From contig NZ_JABMKZ010000036.1 in the NCBI RefSeq assembly GCF_013204855.1, forward strand, positions 1 through 64,000: a stretch of DNA of 64,000 nt, in the 5' to 3' direction. Under the pieces are notes generated by a model. It saw only the letters and a list, made by a program, of their open reading frames with translations. It was not told the DNA's origin and ran no database searches. Numbering within the stretch: the stretch's first letter is position 1; each line of letters starts with the position of its first letter. A program made the position numbers and the translations under genes. Positions 35,246 to 43,735 of the stretch are shown piece by piece. This DNA comes from Paenibacillus alba (lineage in GTDB: Bacteria > Bacillota > Bacilli > Paenibacillales > NBRC-103111).

Positions 35246-37037
35246 GATCGGCTCCTTTCTGGAAGCATTTGGGGAGAACAATCCTGACTTCCGTGCCTAC
35301 CCACTTTTCGCTCTTGTAGGACAGACCGAACTCATTTCCGAATAGTTGGATGCGTTCGTTCACATTGCTGACGCCAATTCCCTTCACAATGCCATCTCTC
35401 GACTTCAGAATGTGCTCCAGCTTCTCCGGCTCCATGCCAACGCCGTTATCTGCAACGACAAATACAATCGCATCCCCTTCTTCTGTCCCCGTTATCGTTA
35501 CCTGTCCAGGCTCTAGACTATTCTTGATCCCATGGTAAATCGCATTTTCCACAATAGGCTGCAAAATAATTTTGGGAATATGCACATCCAGAATCCCAGG
35601 ATCCACCTCGATTCGAAAATCAAGCTTATCCTGATAGCGCATCGCTTGAATCTGGAGATAGTTGGTAATATGCTCAATCTCGACCCGTACGGGAACCGTT
35701 TCATTATTCTTATGAATAATGGCGCGAAACAGCTTGGCCAGAGACGACGTCATCAGCACAACTTCATCATGCTTTTTACGCTCTGCCATCCAGATGATGG
35801 AATCCAGCGTGTTATACAAAAAATGAGGATTGATTTGCGCTTCCAGCAGCTTCATTTCGCCCTGGCGTTTGCTTTCTTCATTCTGAATAATTTGATTCAT
35901 CAATTCTCGAATACGGCCAACCATAATCGTGAACGTGTGGCTTAACTGCCCGATTTCATTCTTGCTTTGAAAGTCCGAGCGAATCGTGAAGTCTCCTTTT
36001 TCTACTAGTTTCATATTTCTTTGCAGCTGTTTGATCGGTTGTGAAAGGTGACGGGAAAGATAAAATGAGAGGCATAAAGCGATGACTAAAGCTAATATGG
36101 TCCATAGGAAATACGAAACATTAATTTGATACTGGTTGGCAATGAGTTCATTCGCATAGGCGACCCCGACGATTTTCCAGCCGAAATGCGTCTCCTGAAT
36201 CGTATACATCCTTTTTTTATTGCCTTCTCCTGTCGTGAAGCTGCCGCTGCCGGATTGTTTGACTTGATCAATCATCTCCGTTTTCAGGTTGCTGTTGATC
36301 AGCTTCTGCTGCGGATGATACACGATGCTGCCATCCTTATCGACGATGAAAACATATCCTCTTTTGCCGAGGTTGATATGATTGCAAATTTCGTTAATAA
36401 CACTCAAGTTTAAATCGACGAGGAAGATACCTTCCCCCGTAATGCCGTCTGCGCTTTTCAGCTCACGGCTTAGTGAAACAACCCACCGATACTCATTCTG
36501 AATCATGTTCTGGACATGCGGAGCGGAAATGACGGATCTTCCTCCCTCCGCTTTCGCATTTTTGTACCATGGTTGTTCCTCGAAGTTGGCGTTCAAATTC
36601 AGGCTTGTAATTCTGTGGTCTGAGACAAATCGGTTGTTGTAGCCAAACACCATGATCGAGGCAATATCTTTGCGGGTAATCAAAATGGATTGAAATAAAT
36701 CGGATATCCGTTTCTCATACGGCCTGCGCTCTTCATCGCTAATGAAGCTCGTCCCCGTAATATAATATTTCACATCCTTGTTCGTCGATGCCAGCAGAGA
36801 AATATCTTCCATATTGGTGATGTAGGATTGAAGATTAATATTCACCTGCTGGACAATTTCAGCGATATAATGTTTGGAATTCATTTCTACCGCGTCAGCC
36901 GACAAACGATAAGAGATATAGCTTGTGATCACGATCAGAAACAGAATCAGGCACGAGAAGACGACAGAAATACTGGATTGAATGCTTCTGAATTTGAATA
37001 GAAATGATCCGATATTCCATCCTTTTCTCATATTCAT
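35235..37037 (-). CDS. YesM-type sensor histidine kinase
   Basis: 600 residues: TM1 near 20-42, Cache-like sensor with HINLGKRGYVFIVDKDGSIV, TM2 near 300-320, HAMP, His_kinase domain with EAQINPHFLYNTLDSI (His near 402) and HATPase with VVADNGVGMEPE and GIGVSNVNERI. ATG at 37037 overlaps the regulator stop by 4 nt; the ATG two codons later (37031) has better spacing from GAGGGAG. It lies between its regulator and the anchored sugar-binding protein and probably controls the GH20 importer operon downstream. Confidence 0.95.
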   Translation of the reverse strand: MNMRKGWNIGSFLFKFRSIQSSISVVFSCLILFLIVITSYISYRLSADAVEMNSKHYIAEIVQQVNINLQSYITNMEDISLLASTNKDVKYYITGTSFISDEERRPYEKRISDLFQSILITRKDIASIMVFGYNNRFVSDHRITSLNLNANFEEQPWYKNAKAEGGRSVISAPHVQNMIQNEYRWVVSLSRELKSADGITGEGIFLVDLNLSVINEICNHINLGKRGYVFIVDKDGSIVYHPQQKLINSNLKTEMIDQVKQSGSGSFTTGEGNKKRMYTIQETHFGWKIVGVAYANELIANQYQINVSYFLWTILALVIALCLSFYLSRHLSQPIKQLQRNMKLVEKGDFTIRSDFQSKNEIGQLSHTFTIMVGRIRELMNQIIQNEESKRQGEMKLLEAQINPHFLYNTLDSIIWMAERKKHDEVVLMTSSLAKLFRAIIHKNNETVPVRVEIEHITNYLQIQAMRYQDKLDFRIEVDPGILDVHIPKIILQPIVENAIYHGIKNSLEPGQVTITGTEEGDAIVFVVADNGVGMEPEKLEHILKSRDGIVKGIGVSNVNERIQLFGNEFGLSYKSEKWVGTEVRIVLPKCFQKGADHAP

Positions 37038-38659
37038 TTCTCCCTCAACAACTTTTCTCGGTATTCCGTAGGTGTCGTTCCCGTATGCTTTTTAAATAAC
37101 ACACTGAAATATTGAGGGTCGCTGTAGCCGACTTTTGACGCCACTTCATAGGATTTCAAAGACGTCTGATTCAGCAAATCTTTGGCTTTATCAATCCGCA
37201 CGCGCGTCACGTACTCCATAATCGTTTGTTCCTTATTCTGTTTAAACACAGAGCTGAAATAGCTTTTGCTTAAATGGACATGGCGGCAAAGCTCATCAAC
37301 GGTAAGGTCCTCGTTCGCATAATGCGTTTCGATGTAATCAATCACACTCAGAACCTGCATTTTCGTTTGATCGCTTCGCTGCTCCGCTACAAATAAAATC
37401 GCTTCTTTGCAAATCATTTTGAGCCAATCTTCAATTTCTTCCAATGTTCTGAAATGATTGATCTCTTTTTGAGCGACATCATAGCCTTTGAAATGAGCGC
37501 TGTAATTGCCTTCGAATTCATGAAGCGTATTCATAATGGAAATAATGATCGACTGTATTTGTAAATAACAGCCCCCTATTGGCATTAATGAAGCCTTGAG
37601 ACGGCTGATTAATTGTTCGATCAGCGCTTGCGTTTCTCCGAACGTTCCCGTCTTGATCAGGGTGGAGAACTTTCGGTTCCATTCCATATCCAGCTGCTGC
37701 GCAGGTCTGTTGGCGCCCTCCATATCCTGAATGGAGATAACCCTGTTGTTGCCGAGCATAAACCTGTAATCCAGCGCCGAGATCGCCCCTTTGTAAGAGA
37801 GCGGGAGCTCATGCAGCGCTCTGCACATCGTGCCGACACCAACGGTAACCGTGCATTTCAAATATTTCTCCATGCAGAAGCGCATGACTTCAGACATGTT
37901 GAGCGCCGCTTCATCGAGTTCGTCCCCCGATTCTCCGTAGAAGAGGACGATCATCCGCTCTTCTCTCGTCCGGAACACAATGGCTTCTTTATTTTCCACT
38001 ACTTCCTGCACAATATTGTAGGCAGCCGATCGGAAAAGCTCCGGGTCGTTCTGCCATCTTTCTTTTTTGACTTCGTCCAGGTTATCAATGTCAATGGCGA
38101 CAACAAGATAAGGCGGTTCAATTAACGGAAGTCCGAAATATTGGAACCTTTCCAGAATCTTTCTTTCACTTAGGGTGCCGCTCATCAGCTGCTCCAAGAA
38201 TCGTTCTCTTAATAAAGGCAGGCTTTGATGGAGCTGCATTTTCAAATGGGAGAGATTTTCGCGGCTTTCTGCTTCCTTGTCCATCTCTGCTTTCACTTTA
38301 TCCAGCAGATTGCGAATTTCATTGGCTGTAATCGGTTTGACGACAAAATCGTGAACTTTCAAACGCAGCGCTTTCTGAGCGTAATCAAACTCATCATGGC
38401 CGGTGAGAATAATCACCTTGATATACGGGTATTTCATTTGAATTTGCTTGGTCAGTTCAATTCCGTCCATAAACGGCATGCAAATATCGGACAAAACCAG
38501 ATCCGGCCTGAACTCAGAAACCGCTTCCAAAGCTTCTTTGCCATTCCTATAGCCTCCGATGCATTCAAAACCATGCCTTTCCCACTCGATACTCTCTTTG
38601 ATTCCTTCTCTTACCTCAATTTCATCGTCCACGATTATGATTCTATATATGATGTACAC
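37034..38659 (-). CDS. AraC-type response regulator (YesN-like)
   Basis: 541 residues: receiver (1-125) with VDDE, phospho-Asp in LVLSDICMPFMDG and FVVKPI; a long middle region (about 150-430); and a C-terminal AraC domain with LTVDELCRHVHLSKSYFSSVF and VASKVGYSDPQYFSVLFKK. The annotated GTG start at 38659 has only a weak ribosome site. The next candidate by homology to MYRI-type starts is an ATA codon 9 nt in, correctly spaced from GGGGTG. It is the first gene of the sensor operon that ends at 32956. Confidence 0.94.
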   Translation of the reverse strand: MYIIYRIIIVDDEIEVREGIKESIEWERHGFECIGGYRNGKEALEAVSEFRPDLVLSDICMPFMDGIELTKQIQMKYPYIKVIILTGHDEFDYAQKALRLKVHDFVVKPITANEIRNLLDKVKAEMDKEAESRENLSHLKMQLHQSLPLLRERFLEQLMSGTLSERKILERFQYFGLPLIEPPYLVVAIDIDNLDEVKKERWQNDPELFRSAAYNIVQEVVENKEAIVFRTREERMIVLFYGESGDELDEAALNMSEVMRFCMEKYLKCTVTVGVGTMCRALHELPLSYKGAISALDYRFMLGNNRVISIQDMEGANRPAQQLDMEWNRKFSTLIKTGTFGETQALIEQLISRLKASLMPIGGCYLQIQSIIISIMNTLHEFEGNYSAHFKGYDVAQKEINHFRTLEEIEDWLKMICKEAILFVAEQRSDQTKMQVLSVIDYIETHYANEDLTVDELCRHVHLSKSYFSSVFKQNKEQTIMEYVTRVRIDKAKDLLNQTSLKSYEVASKVGYSDPQYFSVLFKKHTGTTPTEYREKLLREK

Positions 38660-38952
38660 CCCATTTCATTCTTTGCTTCAAATGAATTTAAGTCCATGTT
38701 AGGAATACTACCACAAATAAGAATGCAAAGTAATGACACATCAGAAACCTTTTATATATTGCAATAAGCTTTATTGTTTTGATGTACTCATCATTATACA
38801 AGCCTTTTCTAGTATCGGATAGAGCCTAATCGGATGCTTTTTTTTGTATTTCTACCTTAATCTTCATGAAATGGTATAAATGCAGAAGCGAAAAAAGCCA
38901 CCCCGCTTATACACGCGAGGTAGCTGATTTTTGCTTTTATGATGAAATTGAA
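38660..38952. other. Promoter region of the sensor operon and terminator
   Basis: Gene-free and AT-rich. It holds the upstream region of the response regulator gene, where no clear sigma-A box pair can be fixed, and at its right end the terminator of the LplB/LplC operon (38891-38925). Confidence 0.5.
38891..38925 (-). terminator. Terminator of the amidohydrolase-permease operon
   Basis: AGCCACCCCGC (38896-38906) pairs with GCGAGGTAGCT (38915-38925) with two mismatches; on the minus strand it is followed by TTTTTTCGC. Confidence 0.8.
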
Positions 38953-39822
38953 TTAAGATTTCACCGATCCGACCATCATCCCTTGAATAAAGTGTCTTTG
39001 CAAGAACGGATAGACAAGCAGGATTGGGATCGTCGCCACAACAATGACCGCCATCTTAATCCCTTCCGGAGAAAGAACAAGCATTAATTCTGAAGAAACA
39101 TCCGATTGGCCAAACTGGTCTGTAAATACAATTTCTCTTAATCGTACCTGCAGCGGTATCCAGTTTCGATGGTCGATATAGAAAACAGCTTCCGCATAAC
39201 GATTCCAATGACCTACGGCATACATGATGCCCATTGTCGCCATAGCGGGTTTAGACAGCGGCAGTACAATGTTCCACAATATTCTAAACTCCCCGCAGCC
39301 ATCAATTCTAGCTGAATCCAATAATTCCGACGGCAAGTTGAGAAAAAAGGATCGCATAACGAATAGATTAAAAGCGCTAATCGCCATAGGAAGCATCAAA
39401 GCCCAGAGGGTATTGAGCAGTCCGAGCTGCTTCACCAGCAAATAATTCGGAATTAACGGAGCGCTGAAAATAAGTGTAAACAGCACCATGATCAGAATGG
39501 ATTTGCGAAACAAATACTCTTGTCTGGATAAAGGGTAAGCAAGCGTTGTTGTCATAAACAGATTGATCAATGTTCCAAATACGGTAATGATGACACTATT
39601 CCGAAAACCAATCCATATGGTTGGATCCTGAAGAATTAGCTTATAGCTTCCGAGTGTGAAGCCAACCGGCCAAAGTGCAACCTTCCCCGCATTAATCGCA
39701 ACGTTATTGCTTAAGGATTGCGCAATAATATGAATAAGAGGAAGTATCATACTGAGTCCGAGAGCCGCTAACAATATGATGTTGAATATATTAAACATTT
39801 TATGACCTTTTGTCATAATCAT
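38953..39822 (-). CDS. LplC-like carbohydrate ABC transporter permease
   Basis: 289 residues with about six membrane segments. EAA loop DSARIDGCGEF followed by LWNIVLPLSKP, and the C-terminus KRHFIQGMMVGSVKS-like ending (QGMMVGSVKS) typical of LplC/YtcP permeases. AGGAGG lies 9 nt before ATG. It follows the LplB-like gene by 28 nt and ends the operon. The matching LplA-like binding protein is not in this operon. Confidence 0.94.
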   Translation of the reverse strand: MIMTKGHKMFNIFNIILLAALGLSMILPLIHIIAQSLSNNVAINAGKVALWPVGFTLGSYKLILQDPTIWIGFRNSVIITVFGTLINLFMTTTLAYPLSRQEYLFRKSILIMVLFTLIFSAPLIPNYLLVKQLGLLNTLWALMLPMAISAFNLFVMRSFFLNLPSELLDSARIDGCGEFRILWNIVLPLSKPAMATMGIMYAVGHWNRYAEAVFYIDHRNWIPLQVRLREIVFTDQFGQSDVSSELMLVLSPEGIKMAVIVVATIPILLVYPFLQRHFIQGMMVGSVKS

Positions 39823-39850
39823 CGTGAATTGCCTCCTGTCTCCTTCCGGA

Positions 39851-40807
39851 TCAATACAAACCTTCGCCGGTCATCTTTTTGCTGAATGTGTTGCTGAGCG
39901 TAATCAAGGCTAGACCTACAACCGATTTGAACAATCCAATGGCCGTCGTGTAGCTATACTGACGGTCAACCAGTCCAGACCGGTATACAAACGTATCAAT
40001 AATTTCTCCATTCTCATTGTTAAGCGGGTTAAGAAAAACGAAAACGCGCTCAAAACCAAAATCGAGGAAGTTGCCGATATGAAGCAGGAACAAAATCACA
40101 ATCGTTGGTAAAATACTTGGAACGGTGATGGAAAATACTTGCCGAACGCGGCTTGCCCCGTCAATTTGGGCGGCTTCATACAGATCGGGGTTAATCCCTG
40201 CAATAGCTGCCAAATAGATAATGGTTCCCCAACCGCTGTCCTTCCAAATCCCGGATGTAATCATAATCGTACGAATGTAACTATTTTCCCCCATGAAGTA
40301 AATCGGTTCGATGCCAAATAAAGAGAGTAGATGATTGACGATTCCCGTCGAAGGCGACAGTACGCCTACAACAACCCCGCCGACGATGACCCACGACAAA
40401 AAGTGCGGCATGTAAACGACGGTTTGAACAATCCTCTTATACGCCATCATCCTCACTTCATTGATCAGTAGAGCCAAAATAATAGGAACCGGAAAGGCGA
40501 AAACCATATCGTACAAACCGATTAATATCGTATTTTTTAAAATCTGCAGGAATTCCGTATACGTGAACATTCGCTGGAAATTATCCAGGCCAACCCACGG
40601 ACTCCCCTTTATCCCTTTGAAAATATTGTAGTTTTGGAAGGCGATCACCGAACCCATTAACGGGACATATTTAAACAGCAAAAAATAAATAATTCCCGGC
40701 AATGAAATCACGTATATCGGCCAATGTTTTCGCATAAAAGCCCACTTCTGACTCCGCGATGAGAAATTGTAAATCGTTCGATCGGATGGCTGAATTTTAC
40801 TGGCCAT
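39851..40807 (-). CDS. LplB-like sugar ABC transporter permease
   Basis: About 318 residues from ATG at 40807, preceded by GGGGAGG at 5 nt. Six membrane segments, start of the core at WPIYVISLPGIIYFLLFKYV, EAA loop EAAQIDGASRV followed by SITVPSILP. Pairs with the LplC-like permease. These importers take oligosaccharides, in Bacillus relatives often pectin-derived, and use a shared MsmX ATPase. The upstream amidohydrolase supports uronate-type substrates. Confidence 0.94.
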   Translation of the reverse strand: MASKIQPSDRTIYNFSSRSQKWAFMRKHWPIYVISLPGIIYFLLFKYVPLMGSVIAFQNYNIFKGIKGSPWVGLDNFQRMFTYTEFLQILKNTILIGLYDMVFAFPVPIILALLINEVRMMAYKRIVQTVVYMPHFLSWVIVGGVVVGVLSPSTGIVNHLLSLFGIEPIYFMGENSYIRTIMITSGIWKDSGWGTIIYLAAIAGINPDLYEAAQIDGASRVRQVFSITVPSILPTIVILFLLHIGNFLDFGFERVFVFLNPLNNENGEIIDTFVYRSGLVDRQYSYTTAIGLFKSVVGLALITLSNTFSKKMTGEGLY

Positions 40808-40927
40808 GTTTTCCTCCCCTTCATGCATGCTGCATCAAATGTACATCTTTATCTTACAAGGGTTGTAAGCAGGTAGCGATGGTGAAACTTACTGCGCTTT
40901 GTGTTTTTTTACGATTGAAACAAGGCA

Positions 40928-42127
40928 TTAATCCTCGATGCCATAACGCTTGGCAGCACTTCGATACAGCCAATCCTCCGCAATAGGATAGGCTGTGTCT
41001 TGATCAATCCAACCTGCTTCGATTTGCTTCCAGAGGAATTCGGCCACCAGCCGTTTGATCACCGCAATTTTGCCGTAGCTCCACTCTATCGAGCGGGCAT
41101 CGGACACGATCAGCGAGCTTTTGATGGCTGGAAGCGCTTCTAGCCTGTACTGCATGCTGTCCCTGTATGTGCTTGCCCGGAAGTTAAACCACCAATGACC
41201 GCCGACATGCACATTCGGGAAATTCCATGCCGCCTGCACGATATCCAGATTGTTCAGCTCAGTGGCTACCACTAGCTCAAACGTGCAGGCATACGTTTCA
41301 AATAAGGCCGACAGCTTCAGAATACGAGACGGGTCATTCGCTGGAACAGCAGTTCCACACCACGAGCGCTCAACCCCAAGAAACAATTGAAGCAGCATGC
41401 CTCTTTGCTCGACAGCCGCGCATACCTCGTGCAGAAGCATCATTAAAATCTCGTCTTTGGTGCTGCCTTGCTCAATGACTACTTTGCGATTGGCACTCGC
41501 TTCATATCCAGGCAGCGTCGTCATGATGCCCTTGCAGCCGTCATCTTTGTACTTGTCCAACAGTTCCGCCAGCTTCTCACGCGCACGCGTGAATGCCGCT
41601 GCTGGATCATCTGACGCTGCGATCTCTTTGACCCAGCCGCCTATTTTCCCATCAATGCGCGGGATCAGAATGGCATTCTGCTTCATTCCCTGGAACTCCG
41701 CATGCTCTGGGATGTTCACAACGAATCTGCGCGCATGCATGCGATCTGCCACCTCTTGCGCCCAGCTGGCGCTTCGTGCGGACTTCTGAACAGCAGCGTC
41801 GGCTTCCCGAATGGAGGCTGCGTCCCGGATTACAATCCCGTACAAATCTTTGAAAATATGGGTGAATGCTATATTCATCAAAGTGTTTCGTGTTCCATGG
41901 TAAGCTTCCAAAAATGCTGCTATCCGCGTTTCCTCGGGAAGCTCCATCGGGTCATCCGGATAGCCTGCGGCCTGCATCTCCCGAAAGAGCCAGAAATAGT
42001 GGGCAATCTCCCAAAAATCTGCAGCACAGAGCCGATCCCCCACGAGATGAGTGTGTGTATCCAAAACAGGCAGTCCCATGATATGCTCCGCGAACGTTTC
42101 TTTACTCGTTTTTATCCCGTTACTCAT
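40928..42127 (-). CDS. Amidohydrolase-fold protein, uronate isomerase-like
   Basis: About 399 residues from ATG at 42127 with GAGGAGG 7 nt upstream. The N-terminal LPVLDTHTHLVGD carries the HxH metal motif of the amidohydrolase superfamily; later VGGHWWFNFR and VSDARSIEWSYGK resemble the HxWWF and S-D-x-R blocks of UxaC-type glucuronate/galacturonate isomerases. Shorter than classic UxaC (about 470 residues). It heads the operon with two LplB/C-like permeases and could convert an imported uronic acid. An inverted repeat lies just upstream of its ribosome site. Confidence 0.75.
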   Translation of the reverse strand: MSNGIKTSKETFAEHIMGLPVLDTHTHLVGDRLCAADFWEIAHYFWLFREMQAAGYPDDPMELPEETRIAAFLEAYHGTRNTLMNIAFTHIFKDLYGIVIRDAASIREADAAVQKSARSASWAQEVADRMHARRFVVNIPEHAEFQGMKQNAILIPRIDGKIGGWVKEIAASDDPAAAFTRAREKLAELLDKYKDDGCKGIMTTLPGYEASANRKVVIEQGSTKDEILMMLLHEVCAAVEQRGMLLQLFLGVERSWCGTAVPANDPSRILKLSALFETYACTFELVVATELNNLDIVQAAWNFPNVHVGGHWWFNFRASTYRDSMQYRLEALPAIKSSLIVSDARSIEWSYGKIAVIKRLVAEFLWKQIEAGWIDQDTAYPIAEDWLYRSAAKRYGIED

Positions 42128-42160
42128 TCCTTTGCCTCCTCTAATTACAACTATTACCTG

Positions 42161-42190
42161 ATGGTACAATGAGGGCATTATCTGTACCAT
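42161..42190. promoter_or_regulatory. Candidate operator: ATGGTACA/TGTACCAT inverted repeat
   Basis: Two perfect 8-bp arms, ATGGTACA (42161-42168) and TGTACCAT (42183-42190), are 22 bp apart start to start, i.e. two helical turns. The element begins 34 bp upstream of the amidohydrolase start codon, between promoter and ribosome site, fitting a repressor or activator site for the operon. Confidence 0.55.
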
Positions 42191-42249
42191 GGGCTAACTT
42201 CCGCAGGGTTGTGATTTTTTATGGTGTTGGTGGTGTAAAAGGGCGAAAA

Positions 42250-42288
42250 CAAAAAAACACCAATAGGACATCAAGTCCGATTGGTGTT
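42250..42288 (-). terminator. Terminator of the lplD-GH36-aldo/keto reductase operon
   Basis: AACACCAAT (42256-42264) pairs with ATTGGTGTT (42280-42288), with an inner GGAC/GTCC, and the minus strand continues TTTTTTTG. Confidence 0.85.
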
Positions 42289-42304
42289 CTCTGATTGGCT
42301 ATCG

Positions 42305-43297
42305 TCACCCTGCAAGAATTTGATCAATGAGGTTCAATTCTTCTTGGGTAAAATTCGGCTGCTTCAATGCCGCTACATTATCATCCAATTGCTTCACTTT
42401 GCTTGCTCCGATTAACGCAGAAGTCACATGCCCCTTGCGAAGAACCCAGGCCAATGCCATTTGAGCCAGACTTTGCCCTCGTTCTTGAGCTAATTTGTTA
42501 AGAAGACGCGACTTGGCTATCTTTTCTTCGGTAATATCCTCTGGTCTTAAGAAGACACTTCCCCCCGCTGCACGGGAGTCCGCCGGAATGTTATCCAAAT
42601 ACCGATCCGTCAGAAGCCCCCGAGCTAGCGGACTGTAAGCGATCGACCCAACACCTTCTCTAGCCAACAGCTCTTGCAGGCCTTGCTCCAAACGTCGTTC
42701 GAACATCGAATAGTGAACTTGGTGAATAATGAAAGGGGTCCCTTGGTTCTTCAATAGACGAACGGCTTCCTCCGTTTGCTCCGCATTATAGTTGGACACC
42801 CCAACGTAAAGCGCCTTTCCCTGACGAACAGCCTGATCCAAGGCACTCATCGTTTCTTCCAATGGCGTTTCGGCGTCAAAGCGGTGCGAATAATAAATAT
42901 CGACATAGTCCAGGCCTAGTCTTTTCAAGCTTTGGTCGAGGCTGGCGAGCATGCTTTTACGAGAGCCGCGCTCCCCATAAGGGCCGTCCCACATGCGGTA
43001 GCCGGCTTTGGTCGCAATGATCAGCTCATCGCGGTACGGAAGAAGATCCTTTTTCATAATTTGCCCAAAGGTCTCTTCAGCCGAGCCTGTCGGCGGTCCA
43101 TAATTATTCGCAAGATCAAAATGCGTGATGCCCAGATCAAACGCATGCCGCGCCAAAGCTCTGCTGTTCTCGAACACATCGACGCCCCCGAAATTATGCC
43201 ATAACCCGAAGGATATTGGCGGCAGCTTAAGGCCGCTTCGTCCCGTGCGATTGTACGGCATTTCCGTATAGCGATTTTCATTAGCCAAATAGTTCAT
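42305..43297 (-). CDS. Aldo/keto reductase (YghZ / L-glyceraldehyde-3-phosphate reductase-like)
   Basis: 330 residues, a TIM-barrel NADPH-dependent reductase. The family tetrad is visible: Asp and Tyr in HFDLANNYGPP, Lys in IATKAGYRMWDGPYGE and His in YYSHRFD. GPYGERGSRK, the early LWHNFGG and the C-terminal VTSALIGASKVKQLDDN match the YghZ/Gpr branch. GGGAGGT lies 7 nt before ATG. Last gene of the GH4-MATE-GH36-cupin operon. It may detoxify or reduce a sugar aldehyde from the pathway. Confidence 0.92.
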   Translation of the reverse strand: MNYLANENRYTEMPYNRTGRSGLKLPPISFGLWHNFGGVDVFENSRALARHAFDLGITHFDLANNYGPPTGSAEETFGQIMKKDLLPYRDELIIATKAGYRMWDGPYGERGSRKSMLASLDQSLKRLGLDYVDIYYSHRFDAETPLEETMSALDQAVRQGKALYVGVSNYNAEQTEEAVRLLKNQGTPFIIHQVHYSMFERRLEQGLQELLAREGVGSIAYSPLARGLLTDRYLDNIPADSRAAGGSVFLRPEDITEEKIAKSRLLNKLAQERGQSLAQMALAWVLRKGHVTSALIGASKVKQLDDNVAALKQPNFTQEELNLIDQILAG

Positions 43298-43357
43298 TCG
43301 ATTTACCTCCCAGAAATAGACGAGCTCCCTTGCAGCACCGAATGCGGAAGACCAGAC

Positions 43358-43732
43358 TCAAACCGTTTCCCCATGCTGTTGATTCTTATGACGGTTCGGG
43401 CCTGCATGGCACCATATCGTGACAATCGGATCATCCTCGCTTGAATGGAGGTGATGATCCTCTCCAGGCTCAACAATGATGATATCGCCGGTAGTCACCA
43501 CAATATGCTCGCCGTTAATCTCCATCGTTCCGGTTCCTTGCATAATGACGAACGCTTCACAATCTCCATGGACATGATAGTCCCTTCCATCCGGCCCGTC
43601 ATTCGTATGACTGCGTTCTCCTCGCTTCGCGAAAGAAAGACCGCCTGAAGATAAATAGGAGCCTGGCAAAACATCCTGCAAAATATGGCCGTTCCTCTTC
43701 TCCTGCAAATCACTTAAACGCAGTTTTTTCAT
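43358..43732 (-). CDS. Cupin-domain protein
   Basis: A 124-residue single cupin. Metal ligands are plausible in DYHVHGDCEAFVIMQG (HxH and Glu) and in GEDHHLHS. Cupins of this type are sugar isomerases, epimerases or sensors. Its ribosome site GGAGGAATG lies inside the last codons of the GH36 gene, 3 nt separate stop and start, so it is coupled to it. 60 nt separate it from the aldo/keto reductase. The reaction is unknown. Confidence 0.85.
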   Translation of the reverse strand: MKKLRLSDLQEKRNGHILQDVLPGSYLSSGGLSFAKRGERSHTNDGPDGRDYHVHGDCEAFVIMQGTGTMEINGEHIVVTTGDIIIVEPGEDHHLHSSEDDPIVTIWCHAGPNRHKNQQHGETV

Positions 43733-43735
43733 GGG

